Origin: Verticillium longisporum
Lineage: Eukaryota; Ascomycota; Sordariomycetes; Glomerellales; Plectosphaerellaceae
NCBI GenBank assembly: GCA_019188255.1
Contig: JAETXT010000001.1
Location: forward strand, 372,001-436,000
DNA length: 64,000 nucleotides
Direction of reading: 5' to 3'
Positions 33,717-44,761 of this stretch are shown piece by piece (position 1 is the first letter of the stretch; every line of letters starts with the position of its first letter). The notes beneath the pieces are model-generated. The model worked only from the letters and a program-made list of their open reading frames with translations. It had not been told where the DNA came from and made no database searches. The translations under genes and the position numbers were made by a program.

Positions 33717-35802
33717 CGCTCGATCAGATTTACAATCGAGTGTAAGTTCTCCCAGCCTTCCTTCGTATGGTCGGCCGTTCTCGCCCTGCGGCCCTTGCCG
33801 ACAATAGACAACGACGCCGGCCTCCATCCCAACCAACCAGTGCGCTGGCCTCTTGCGGCGTTTCAACAACTGACTTGACTATTGCAGGCTACTCTTCAGC
33901 AACCCTGTATGGAGCGGCGCCAACACCGTGCCGAGCACAATCATCCGGAACATCACGACCTTCAATGTACGATCGCCTTTCTACTTTCCGCCCTTGTCAG
34001 CCAGAATGTCTAACGCCAGATGTCGCAGGATACCCTTGGATATGTCGATACGTTGAGAACAAACCTAACTACCCTGACCCGCACCAACTTGCAGACCCGA
34101 AATGGCATCATCCGCGGCCTCCTCTACGTCCCGGAGATTTCGGAAGCGAACCCATGCTTCGAACAGCAATACGATCTGATCCCGCGCAATGTCACCACGC
34201 GAGAACAGCTGCCCCCGCCCATGTACAACCTCATTGCACTTGCGCCATGGTTTAACTCTACATGCACCAAGGCATACCTAGCCGCTGCTCGCCTTGATCC
34301 CATTCGGGCGTTCATATTCTACCGCCCCAACAATTCCACCAGAGAACCTCAAGGCGTCAACTCTCCGATATGGGATCTCGAAGATGGTGGGGCCTGGCAT
34401 TCCCAGAATCACTTTCCCGTCTTCGCAGTCCCGGGCTCGGAAGGCTCAAAGATGATGAAACAGCTCAGCTTATACTCTGGAGACCCCTCCACGATACCCT
34501 TTGCCGAAGAAGTCCAAGCCGAGCACGACCCGAACCCTCGAGATTATATACGAGTATGGACAGAGTTGACGATAACCGACCAACAGAATCTGCCAGCCAT
34601 GTGGACCTGGATCTTGATCGTCGTAGGCGCCCTGCTCTTCATCATCGCATGCGTCTCCGTCACCATGCATCTCGTGCAACGACAAAGGCGGGCCTCGTTG
34701 CGGCGCCGCGTCATCAGCAGAGAGGTTGACCTAGAGGCAATGGGTATCAAGCGAATGGCGGTGCCACCTGCTCATATTCGAGAGTTCCCCCTCTTTACGT
34801 ACAGCTATCAGCCAGAAGTCGCCAGCGCGCCCTCCACACCCCTGGCGACCCGGTCTCTGCGATCACCACGAAGCGTTCGAACCGACCAACGAGCCATCTC
34901 CGATGTCATGTCGAGCTCGCGCACTCGACGATCTAGCCTAACAAGCTCTGCGAACACCATCGCCACCAACTACCAACCACAATGCCACATCTGCCTGGAG
35001 CAGTACGAGGACCGTGTGTCCGTCATTCGCGAGCTACCCTGTGGACACATTTTCCACCCTGAGTGCATCGACGAATTTTTAGCCATCAACAGCTCATTAT
35101 GTCCCATCTGCAAGAAGAACATGCTACCACGCGGATACTGCCCGAAGATTTCGAACGCCATGGTGCGGCGCGAGCGTGCAATTCGACGACTGCGCTCGCG
35201 CGTGGTTTTGGATGACTCGGACGATGAGGGCGGCGAGGAAAAGCATGGAAGATGGGGAAAATGGTTGCGGCGCAGAGATCAACATCAACCATTACCAGGA
35301 GGGGCTGGAGTTCCTTTGACACCGGTCAGCCCGAGCAAATCGGACGTGGCACTCAGGCCACCCTCATCGCCGGCGGACGCGGCACAACAACCGCCGTCCA
35401 CGCAGCGGACACTGGAGACAACGCAGGAAGAACCTGCGGAAGATTCGGTCGACCCGCAAGGCGATGGTCAAGCCCATCACTCGACACTACAGACCCCGCA
35501 GCCGGCCGCTGCAGCGCACCACTCATCACGGAAAGCGAAGCGCCGGAAGAAGCCACGCGACTTACGGCTGCAGGCGCCTCAACCTGGGGAGCAGCCACTC
35601 GAGCCCCGGCAAGTCGAGGGTCGAAGGAGTCCGTCGGCTCTGGCGCGTCAGCGCATGCGCACACTAGCTGGCACGCCTCTGGATGACCCCGACGGGCGGC
35701 GTCCTGTGTGTAAGTTGATTTTGCGACTGCCACGAATGCAACTTGAGCTGACTTGAAGTAGGGCGAAAGGCGTTTACCAAGGTGTTCCCAGGATTTACCT
35801 AG
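33717..35802 (+). CDS. PA-TM-RING type E3 ubiquitin ligase, 5' end unresolved
   Basis: Exons that fit in phase are 33717-33741, 33888-33966, 34020-35709 and 35762-35802, coding about 610 residues plus an unplaced start. The lumenal N-terminal half (STIIRNITTF, GYVDTLRTNLTTLTRTNLQT, YNLIALAPWFNSTCTKAYL) is a protease-associated-like domain with N-glycosylation sites. One membrane helix (TWILIVVGALLFIIACVSV) is at about residue 195 of the large exon. A C3H2C3 RING (CHICLEQY, LPCGHIFHPECIDEF, SLCPICKKNML) is at about 322-364. The tail is basic and Ser/Pro/Gln-rich. The last intron puts WRKAFTKVFPGFT at the C-terminus in place of the read-through CKLILRLPR. Endomembrane ubiquitin ligase by family; targets unknown. 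Confidence 0.85.
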
Positions 35803-36535
35803 ACGAGGCCTGACTGATTTGGCGCATGTTCTTTTTGATGCGAGCGCTGGCATGGACACGGCGTTTGGAGGGTTGCTATATTTGACGCATTGTTCATAGC
35901 AGCAACAGGACGGGACAGTACAGCAAACCAGTCCCTTGGCCCCCTGCGATATGATGCACGGGCTGGCCAGAAGGGCGGAAGGCGCGAGGCCGTGGCAGCT
36001 GGAAGCGGCACATGGGCATCTAGGGCTGGTTTCATGGAGTATCGTTGGATGGAATATATACCCTGGCACCGGGCGAGGAAAGGCATCAAACATTGCGGGT
36101 TGGGAGGTTGTATTTTGCAACTGAAAAATAGGTGTCAGATGGATCGTGCCTGTGAGTAAGCCGTAGCTGCACATGAATCACTGTTTAATGACTGGCCGCG
36201 TGTGTCTGAGTTTACGACTTTCATGATGGCCTACTTGATTGCCTTGAGCGGTGTTGGATCATGTTGGAAAGCAGTGGGAAGAAGTGACCGGTCCTGACTT
36301 GGTCATTCATATCATCGCACACATCAACATGGACAACGGGTGGTTATACAAAAGGCTTCACAATGTCGTTTAACGTTTGGTCTTGTTTCTTTGCCTGTCG
36401 TATATACAAAGCTCGCCTGGGTATACTGAGATGTATAAATGTGGATAAAAAAAAAGAAGCAAAAAGTCAAAAGTCGTCTGATGCCGATGTAGGAAAGGCA
36501 TCCGTCATGATCATTATGAAAGGCGCACGTCACGG
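35803..36535. other. Convergent 3' region
   Basis: This 0.7-kb spacer between the 3' ends of the RING gene (+) and the membrane-protein gene (-) is moderately AT-rich. Nothing else was seen. Confidence 0.5.
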
Positions 36536-38385
36536 TCACGCATCGATGGCCCTCGCCTCGTCCTTGACACCGCCCCTCGCGAGCGCCTCCCTGACCTTGT
36601 CATCCTCGGCATCCCGGATGCGCCGCCTCGCCTGCTCGAGACGGTCGACGCCGCGGTCGATGGTCTCAATGTGGACGCTTAGGGGTATGGCGCCGCGGTC
36701 GCCCAGACCGGGGCCGGGTCCAATGGCGGAGCGGGCGAGGCCGGGCTCGGCGACGCGGTCGCGCAGGTCGCCGAGGCCGGCTTCAATCTTCTCGAGCTCG
36801 ACGACAAGGGCCGAGACCTGGGAGACGGCCTGGGAGCGCTGCGTGTCGACGGCGCGCAGGAGGCGCAGCTGGCCGTTGAGGTCGCTGATGCGGCGGTTGT
36901 TGGCGCCGACGAGGGACCACAGGGTCCAGAGGACGTCGTCGCGGGAATCGCGGACGGAGCGGTGCGAGCGCGTGACAACGTCGTAGATGAGCGAGAGGTG
37001 ATCCTCGGCCCTTGTGAGGAGGCGGAGCACGGCCTGGGCTTCGACGAGGAGGCCGGCGATGCGGTCGGACACGAGGGCCGTGTGCTCAATGTACTTGTCG
37101 AGGAGGGCGCGCTCATCAAAGGGTACCGTGGCGGGCTGGAAGGGGGCGAAGAGCCAGGAGGTCCAGACGGCGAGGCCGGTGCCGGCACTGTCGGCGTCGG
37201 CGGCGGCCGTGGATGCGTCGAGGGCGTCGAGATAGCGCGACGTCCAGTGGTTGATGGAAATGACCGAGTCGACGGCCGAGCCGACGTGCGTGTTGAACTT
37301 TTGCAGGTCAGAAGCCGTCTGGCGCGCAGTGGCAATGTACTCGTCAAAGTGGAAGACGAGTTCGTCGCGCGCCGGCAGGTCCGCGTAGCGGACCATGGTC
37401 CGCAGAACGCGGATCGACAACTCGGAGCGCTTCATCTCCATGGGCAGCGAGACGCCGTCGGCGCTGCGCTCGAGTACCTGCTCGAAGCTCGCCTGGACGT
37501 TCATGAGGTCGTCAAATTCGACGCTCTGGCCGCCCGGCGCCGACAGCTGCTCGTCGGAGCCGGCGGGCGTGACGCCAAACTGCGGGCAGAAGGGCAGGCT
37601 GAGGGCGCCGACGCCGGGAATCTTGCAGATGGGCGAGAGCGACGTCGTGATGGACTGGGTGACCATGTTGCGCAGGATGATGGTGGCGCCGATCATGAGC
37701 CAGACGGCGAACATCATGGCCAGGGAAGTTTGAGCATGCGCAGCGCCATGCCGACAATGTCCGCTACCCAGGCGAGCACGTCGAGGAGGGCGTGCGGCGC
37801 CGAGTCCATGACGCGGCGACCGACCGTCTGCTGTTGGCGGTCTGTTGGCTGGCGCTGGGCCTCTCTTCCACCGAATTTCGCATCGTTGCTGCTGCTGTTG
37901 TTGTTACGTTTCCGCAGGAGGCTGCCGTAGCCCGACTGCTGCCTCTGATTCCTCAGGCGCATGGCGATCCTCTCCTTCTCGTCCATGGTGGGCCGGATTG
38001 TCCTCGAAGAGCGGCCGCTGCTGCTGCGGCCTTGGCTTGGACTCTCCATGTGGATGGAAGGCATGTAAAACTCGGGTTCAGGCGTGCGGTGAACATCGTC
38101 AGATGGCTGGCGCGTCGTGGGGATCGAAGGGCGAAAGGGCGTGCGCAGGATTACGCGCTCGTCGTCGGCCCTGTCGACGAAGTCGCTGATGCTGTGGGCG
38201 CTGTCTTGGGAGGCGAGGCTGAAGTTGCCCTGGGAGGGCCCGCTCGACAGGGGAATGTCGTCTTCAAAGTCAAGCTCGGGGACGATGGACGTGTCGAAGC
38301 TGTCGTTCTCGCCGCCTTCGACCATGCGCCAGGAGCTTCCAACAGGCAACTCGTGCTCCCGAGAGGGCTCTCGCCTCAAGGGCAT
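36536..38385 (-). CDS. Fungal membrane protein of unknown function (one-base frame break)
   Basis: I do not recognise a named family. The N-terminal part is polar and Ser-rich (GGENDSFDTSIVPELDFEDD; later SGYGSLLRKRNN). A membrane region follows: ALLDVLAWVADIVGMALRML, then, after a break at a GGG run (37723-37725 on +), KLPLAMMFAVWLMIGATIIL. Adding one base fuses these into one double hydrophobic hairpin. A short conserved-looking stretch ICKIPGVGALSLPFCP follows, and then a long helical C-terminal region with heptad-like runs (SQVSALVVELEKIEAGLGDL). The length would be 616 residues from ATG 38385; an in-frame ATG at 38592 is less likely because of poor composition. An organelle or nuclear-envelope coiled-coil membrane protein is a guess. 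Confidence 0.7.
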
Positions 38386-39401
38386 GGCTGGGTCGGCGGC
38401 TAAGAGCCTGTCGGAAGCCTCTGTGAAAGGGGGTACTGAGGAGGAGGGATGCGGTGCGGCAAGAGTTAAGAGAGGTGCGGCAGGAGTTGAGGGGAGCGTG
38501 TATATGTCTTGGTGTGGTGGCGAATCGATGGAAGTGCAACAACAACGATATGAAGTGTTGTATGCCTGTCTGGGTAGGAAGTAATAGGTCAAGGTCGAGC
38601 TTGGCTGTGACTCATGTGGTTGTTGTCAAGATGTATTGGATGTTGGTGAGCCAGGCAGAAGCAGGAGCCGGAGCACCGAGAGATGTGAATCGTGTCAAGC
38701 GTCGACTAAGGCTTGAGAGCGAGGTTGGAGATGGAGATGGTGAATCTTGTTGAGCTGCAACGGCTCTGGCGTCATAGGTACTTTGGGGGGGTCTTAAGGG
38801 GGGTCTTAAGCGGTCTTGGGACGTGGGGAGATAGGCTCTCGCCCCTGGCAGGGTCCAGAGGTGACAGGCACGCAGGGCAGGTGACCTGGTGCCCTTCTGC
38901 CTTGCTCAGGCAGGTAGGTACTTACCTCTATACTCACGTAGCTCCTTCCTCGCACCTAAGGGCACCCCCTCTGTCGATCACAGGGCACACCCACCCTCTC
39001 TCTGTTCTTTCCCCCGCCAAATGCTCCCCTAATGCTCCCCGTTGCTCCTCCCCCCCCCCCGGCACAATATCCTACCGGATCCGGCCCCTGCCCCTACCTG
39101 ACCTGCACCAGACCAGCACCTGCACCCACCAACGTCGAACAGAGGAACAGACGAACTACGACCAGAAGCCTGAAAAAGTCCCACCTTTTTCTTCGCCTCG
39201 TCAATCAACCGACGGTGCTTGAACAATCCGACCTGCGATCATTGCATTCGCACACGCACTTACACACTCGCTTGACAGCACGTCTTCAATTACCCTTGCG
39301 ACTTGGTTCATCCTGACCCGACTTCCCGACTTCCCGACTTCCCGACTGCCCGACCGACCACCCGACTGCCCAACTCCTTCGCCTTTGGATCGTCGCCCAC
39401 G
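38386..39401. other. Divergent promoter region, membrane protein / TFIIS
   Basis: This 1-kb intergenic region holds a TACC/GGTA block at 38910-38927, C-rich tracts and the tandem repeat at 39317-39348. No gene is supported. Confidence 0.5.
39317..39348 (+). repeat. Four-copy 8-bp tandem repeat CCCGACTT
   Basis: Three exact CCCGACTT units plus one CCCGACTG lie 54 nt before the TFIIS ATG, probably in its 5' UTR. Confidence 0.75.
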
Positions 39402-40456
39402 ATGATGGACCAACGCGAGCTCGATTCCAGCATCAAGCAGCTGCAGAAAACCGTTGCTGCCAACGAGCCGCCCTCGAATGCGCTGGCCATTCTCGAGCGC
39501 CTCAAGAAGGAGGCCTCGCCCACCGAAGAGATGCTGCGCGTGAGTACACGCTGTGGCCAGCGGACCGCCTCTTGACACCTGCCTACTGACACATGCCCTC
39601 CCCAGTCCACCCGCGCAGGCGTCTTCGTCGGCAAGCTGCGCCATAACTCGAACAAGGACATTGCGCGCATCGCCACCGAGCTCGTCACCAAGTGGAAGAA
39701 GCTCGTCGAGGCCGAAAAGGCCTCGCGCATGCAAAAGCTGAAGCAGTCCTCGCCCGCCACCGCCGCCTCCCCGACACCCCCGCCGCGTCCAAACCCTCCG
39801 GCTCGTCCGCCTCGCCCGCGCCCGCCTCGGCCGCCGACGCCCCCTTCAAGGGCGACACGGAGACGCGCCACTTCAACAAGGACGGCGTCAGCATCAAGCG
39901 CACCGGCGACACGACCCGCGACAACTGCCTCGGCCTCCTCTACAACGGCCTCGCCTACCGCAGCACCCAGCCCCCGACGCCGTCGTCGCACGCGCCGTCG
40001 AGTGCGAGGCCGCCGCCTACCGCCACTACAAGGGCGTCACCGACGACTACAAGAAGAAGATAAAGTCCCTCTTCTCCAACCTCAAGGTCAAGACGAACCG
40101 CGAGCTCGGCCGCAACATCATGGACGGCAAGATCACCGCCGACCGCTTCGTCACCATGACCCAGGACGAGCTCAAGAGCGCCGAGCAGCGCAAGCGCGAG
40201 AACGAGCTGCAGGAGGAGAACATGAAGAAGGCACAGGTGCCCATGGCCGAGAAGAGCATCAGCGACGCACTCAAGTGCGGCAAGTGCGGCCAGAAAAAGG
40301 TCAGCTACACCCAGGCCCAGACGCGCAGTGCCGACGAGCCCATGACGACGTTTTGCGAGTGTACCGTGTGTGGAAACCGGTGGAAGGTATGTTCTCCTCT
40401 TTTTCCTATTTACAATCTTTATACTACATTGGCTGACCACGTCATAGTTTTCTTGA
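39402..40456 (+). CDS. DST1: Transcription elongation factor TFIIS (two one-base frame breaks)
   Basis: TFIIS rescues arrested RNA polymerase II by stimulating cleavage of the backtracked RNA. Exon 1 (39402-39539) and the start of exon 2 (39606-) encode the N-terminal helical domain (LDSSIKQLQKTV, GVFVGKLRHNSNKDIARIAT). A Pro/Ala/Ser linker follows, then the central domain (RDNCLGLLYNGLAYRST, YKKKIKSLFSNLKVKTNREL) and the zinc ribbon CGKCGQKKVSYTQAQTRSAD then EPMTTFCECTVCGNRWKFS, with the catalytic Asp-Glu pair. Frame is lost at a C4 run (39769-39772) and a C5 run (39971-39975); one C in each restores 309 residues, the family's size. The last two codons and the stop form a 9-nt exon (40448-40456) after a 61-nt intron. 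The family call is certain. Confidence 0.93.
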
Positions 40457-40881
40457 GCGAGAGAGAGCGAGAGAGGGACAGAAAGTGTTGCTATCAGAGA
40501 AGCGCATCCCCTTACGTTCCAGCTGTGGGCGGACGGTTATTTATCAGGACTCGGTGTGCGAGTCTCGACATTGGTATGGAGTTTTACGGAACACACGCAG
40601 GCGGCGTTGGCAACCTTTTTTTCTTCTTCTTTTCTTCATTCTTCACTGTACTTTCGGTAGTACCCCTCATGTGGCTCGCCTGCCGTCTCCGAGGACGCTT
40701 TCAGGTGGTATGATGCACACTAGATGAGCACAGCGATTGACATTCGGTACTTTTCTTCTACTGAAAACACACTGTGACGTATGCTTCGCGGTGATTACAA
40801 CCCAGAAGAACAGGACCAGACGAACGGGTCCAGATTCAACACCCGCCCTCGGGTCAACGTCATACGGTACGTGGAGATTGA

Positions 40882-42270
40882 TCATGTTGATGCTATCGTC
40901 TGCACAGTGAGCCCCAGCGTCGAAAAGAGATCCTTCTTGTCGTCATTGTCCTCCAGCCCCATCTCGGCAATGTGCTTCCAAAACTTGCTGAGGTGGCGCG
41001 TGCCCGAGTCGCACAGAATGGTGACGACGCGGCTGCCCTCGGGCAGCCTCATGGCCTCGACGACGGCGGCGGCGCAGTTGACGGCGCTGCTGCTGCCGAC
41101 GAAGATGCCGTCCTTCTCGACGAGCCAGCGGGCCATGCGGCAGGCCTGGTCGTCGGTGACGCGGACGGCGTCGTCGACGAGGTCGCGGCCGGCCTCAAAG
41201 TTGGCCGTGATGCGCGTGATGCCGATGCCCTCGACCATGGTGTCGACCTGGGAGCGGCGGCGCGTGCCCTCGCGCTCGGTGCTCGAGTACATGACGCCGT
41301 GGCGGATCTTGTTGTAGAGGCCGCTGCCCTGGGGGTCGGCGAGGACGACGCGCAGGGCGTCGGCGCGGGCCTCGTCCTTGAGGTAGCGCGCGACGCCCGT
41401 GATGGTGCCGCCGGTGCCGGCGCCGGCGACAAAGGCGTCGAGGCGGCCGTCGGTCTGGGCCCAGATCTCGGGGCCCGTGGCCTCAAAGTGGGCGCGCCAG
41501 TTGGCCGGGTTCTCAAACTGGTCGGCGAAGAAGCCGGTGCTGCCGTCGGCGGCCGTGTCGGCGTGGGCGGCGGCGAGGCGGCGCGCGCGGTTGACAAAGT
41601 GGGCGGGGCTCGTGATGGGGGCGACGGCGACGCGCTCGACGGTGGCGCCGAGGCGGTGCAGCAGGTCGCTCTTCTCGACGGCCATGTCGTCGGGCATGCA
41701 GATGTGGCAGCGGTAGCCGCGGGCGCGGGCGAGGGTGGCCAGGGCGATGCCCGTGCTGCCGACGGTGCCCTCGTAGATGGTGTCGCCGCGGCCGGGCACC
41801 AGCAGGCCTGCCTCCTCGGCGGTGCGGATCATGGACAGGGCGACGCGGTCCTTGGGTGACTGGCCGGCGCCGTTGAGGAACTCGGCCTTGGCGAGGATGA
41901 CGCGGCCCGTGGCCTCGCTCAGCGACTTGATGTTGATGAGCGGCGTGTTGCCGATGGCGCCCTCGATGCCGTCGGCGATGGGCGGCGGCTGCGAGGTGGC
42001 GGCCAAGTCGTCAGACACGGCGACATCAGACCCTTCGTGGTCCTCTAGCTGGACGGGCGGGCCCCAGAAGACGGAGCCGCGGCGCGAGGCCTCATCCTTG
42101 GAGGTCGAAGAGTTGGTGTTGCGACGGCGGACGGCGCGGCGGTGGCGCTGATAGCGACGCTCGAGGTCGGGGTAGAAGTCCTTGAAGCCGAGTGTCACCA
42201 GGATGCCTGCCGAAAAGGCGACGACAATGGCGGCTGAGCCATAGGCTTTGGGGTGGTTACTTAGCGACAT
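40882..42270 (-). CDS. Membrane-anchored PLP-dependent cysteine synthase (cysteine synthase 2 type)
   Basis: This is a fold-type II PLP enzyme, related to O-acetylserine sulfhydrylase and cystathionine beta-synthase. It is one open exon of 462 residues. Residues 11-29 (GSAAIVVAFSAGILVTLGF) form an N-terminal membrane anchor followed by a basic stretch, the layout of the fungal form at the mitochondrial outer membrane. The catalytic domain starts at IEGAIGNTPLINI. The PLP lysine is K140 in NGAGQSPKDRVALSM, where the usual family motif is PGGSVKDR. The phosphate-binding loop is YEGTVGSTGIALA, and the substrate-side glycine loop is GAGTGGTITGVARYL. VFVGSSSAVN-like and CDSGTRHLSKFW motifs close the domain. 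It makes cysteine by family, but its in vivo substrate is less sure than that of the soluble enzyme. Confidence 0.9.
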   Translation of the reverse strand: MSLSNHPKAYGSAAIVVAFSAGILVTLGFKDFYPDLERRYQRHRRAVRRRNTNSSTSKDEASRRGSVFWGPPVQLEDHEGSDVAVSDDLAATSQPPPIADGIEGAIGNTPLINIKSLSEATGRVILAKAEFLNGAGQSPKDRVALSMIRTAEEAGLLVPGRGDTIYEGTVGSTGIALATLARARGYRCHICMPDDMAVEKSDLLHRLGATVERVAVAPITSPAHFVNRARRLAAAHADTAADGSTGFFADQFENPANWRAHFEATGPEIWAQTDGRLDAFVAGAGTGGTITGVARYLKDEARADALRVVLADPQGSGLYNKIRHGVMYSSTEREGTRRRSQVDTMVEGIGITRITANFEAGRDLVDDAVRVTDDQACRMARWLVEKDGIFVGSSSAVNCAAAVVEAMRLPEGSRVVTILCDSGTRHLSKFWKHIAEMGLEDNDDKKDLFSTLGLTVQTIAST

Positions 42271-42770
42271 GGCTCTTCAGCTGCTGAGATCCATACCTCG
42301 TCAATGCCCCCTCTCGTCAGTGACACGTCTCGATGAGGGCTCGAGGTGATGGTGGTGTCATGAGTGGTGAATGATGCGAAGATGTGGTGAAGGAGGTCGT
42401 CAGACAGATGCGGCGAGCTGAGGCTTTCCAATGACTCTCGAGGCCAGACACAGAAGGCGCTACGGGGTCATGTCATCCAGGGACCCGATCCACGTTCCTG
42501 CAGCGTCGAGCGTTCAGCGTCCAGCGCCCAGCGTCCAGCGCCCAGTGCAGTGCTCAGTTCAGCGCTCAGACTGCTGTGCTGGCCCTAACGATACCCCTGC
42601 CGGATTAACGTCTGGCCCGTCACGGGGAGCTCGGGCCATGATCAAAGCCAATGCATTGGAAATGGGCATTTGATGTTGATACTGGATACAGCGACAAAGA
42701 TCACCATACCCCAAGTCTGGCAGCTTCCCCCGAGTCAACAGCCACGCCAGGCTGACCCAGCACCCCCGTC
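42271..42770. promoter_or_regulatory. Divergent promoter, cysteine synthase / methyltransferase
   Basis: 500 bp separate the two start codons. It contains a direct-repeat block (42501-42569) built of CAGCGTCCAGCGCC-like units. No TATA box is obvious for either gene. Confidence 0.5.
42501..42569. repeat. Imperfect CAGCGTC / CAGCGCC tandem repeat
   Basis: Seven to nine CAGCG(T/C)-type units of 7-9 bp are strung together in the middle of the divergent promoter, decaying to CAGTGC and CAGTTC at the right. Confidence 0.65.
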
Positions 42771-44442
42771 ATGGACTCACCAATTGTCACCCGCCTCTTT
42801 AGGGAACTCTTTCGCCATCCTGCCTGCCAGTCCAGACAACGATTGTCCGCCCGGCTTCGACCTGCAGCGAACCACATCTGCCGTCAACCGCACCATCACC
42901 AACGACGACAATATGCCGTCAAGTCCGGCCTTGGCAAGGGCGAGAAGACAAATGAGAGCAGGTGGCAGCAGAGGACCCAGCTGTTCCCGGCTGACAGGTC
43001 CGAGGAGTTTGAGACCTACCCTCTCGTCACGGCCGAGGATCTGAAGGGGCGCGACGTGAGGCCAAGAAAGGTCAAGATGCTCATGCGAGACTTTGTCGAC
43101 GGTATGTCCTGTCGAGGCTGTCCTCTGACCGAGTGTGCCCAGCATCCCAAACTGACAACGCTTCCCTGCAGACAGCTTGTACAATCCCAATTACGGCTAC
43201 TTCTCCAAAAACGCCGTCATCTTCTCCCCCGGCCAGCCCTTTGACTTCCCCGCCTTTAGCCACGAACCGGCCTTCTACAAGGAGCTGGGTCACCGCTACA
43301 CCGAGTTTGAGGATGCCCTCGACGACAAGGAGGGCGTCAAGGACGACCGCCCGCTGTGGCACACGCCGACGGAGCTCTTTCGACCCTACTACGGCGAGGC
43401 CATCGCCCGCTACCTCGTCTCCAACTACCGCCTCACCACCTACCCCTACCACGACCTCATCATCTACGAGATGGGCGCCGGCCGCGGCACCCTGATGCTC
43501 AACATTCTCGACTACATCCGCGACATGGACCCCCAGGTCTACGCCCGCACAAAGTACAAGATAATCGAAATCTCCTCCTCCCTCGCCGCGCTCCAGGGCC
43601 AGAACCTGCTGCGCGCCTCGGGCCACGCCGACAAGGTCGACATCATCAACAAGTCCATCTTCGACTGGAACGAGCGCGTGCCCTCGCCCTGCTTCTTCCT
43701 GGCCCTCGAGGTCTTTGACAACTTTGCCCACGACTGCCTGCGCTACGACCTGCGCACCGAGGAGCCCCTGCAGGCCCGCGTCCTCATCGACGACGACGGC
43801 GACTTTTACGAGTTCTATGACACCCGCCTCGACCCCGTCGCCGCCCGCTTCCTGCGCGTCCGCCACGCCGCCACCGCCGGCCGCTACCCGCCCCCTACCC
43901 GGCGAGCCGCCTCGCCCGCGACCTCCGCAGCCGCCTGCCCCTGGCCCCCAACCTCTCGGCCCCCGAGTACATACCCACGCGCCTCATGCAGTACCTCGAC
44001 GTCCTCGAGAGGTACTTCCCCGCCCACCGCCTGCTGACGAGCGACTTCCACGCCCTGCCCGACGCCATCGAGGGCCCGCCCCCGTCGTCCAGACGCGCTT
44101 CGAGCGCCGCACCGTGCCCGTGACGACCCCTCTCGTGCGTCTCCCTGTTCTTCTTACTCCGTCTCCCCCCCTCTCCTTCTTTCTTCTTACTCCGTCTCCT
44201 CCCCTTCTTCTTCTTCGAGCTAACAGTCCCAGGTCCACCAGGGCTACTTCGACATCATGTTTCCCACCGACTTCAACGTCGTCGAGGCCATGTACCAGGT
44301 CATCACGGGCAAGCTCACGCGCGTCTCGTCCCACGGCGACTTTATGCGCCGCTGGGCCTACCTCGAGGACACGGAGACGCGCAGCGGCGAGAACCCCCTG
44401 CTGAGCTACTACCAGAACGCCAGCGTCATGGTGACCGTATAG
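42771..44442 (+). CDS. Mitochondrial SAM-dependent methyltransferase, NDUFAF7/MidA-like (two one-base frame breaks)
   Basis: NDUFAF7/MidA proteins methylate an arginine of the 49-kDa subunit during complex I assembly. Exon 1 (42771-43101) begins with an Arg-rich, acid-poor presequence (TRLFRELFRHPACQSRQRLS, QRRQYAVKS). Exon 2 (from 43172) has YNPNYGYFSKN and the SAM motif IIYEMGAGRGTLMLNILDYI with YKIIEISSSLAALQ and LALEVFDNFAHD. The family's usual EFFDALP is here EVFDNFAHD. Exon 3 (44227-44442) ends SYYQNASVMVTV. The frame is lost at two C5 runs (43891-43895 and 44079-44083); one more C each gives 503 continuous residues (YPASRLARDLRSRLP; VVQTRFERRTVPV). The altered motif may mean a fungal paralogue with another substrate. 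Confidence 0.85.
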
Positions 44443-44485
44443 CCGCAGCAGCTGTGCTGGTCTTTTGGGAAGAATCATAGAACAA

Positions 44486-44531
44486 GTCAGGAGTGCTCCT
44501 GGTCAGAGTGCTTCTGGTCAGAGTGCTTCGA
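44486..44531 (+). repeat. Three-copy 15-16-bp tandem repeat in a 3' UTR
   Basis: GTCAGGAGTGCTCCTG, GTCAGAGTGCTTCTG and GTCAGAGTGCTTCGA are consecutive, starting 44 nt after the methyltransferase stop, followed by a partial GTCAGGTAG. Confidence 0.8.
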
Positions 44532-44761
44532 GTCAGGTAGATACCCGCGCTGTACATGTACGACCAGGGGCGTTCAGACGATGTAAAACAATAGGTGAAC
44601 CTCCGACGGCATTCATCACCGCGTAGAATATGTATCACCAGCCATTCATGCATCACGCATGGTCCAAAACACACACATTCATCTTGCATTTTTGAATCAT
44701 ACATGCACCCTTGCTTCCTGGTCATTTCATCCGCCTCCACAAAGGGGTATGAGACTGTCGA

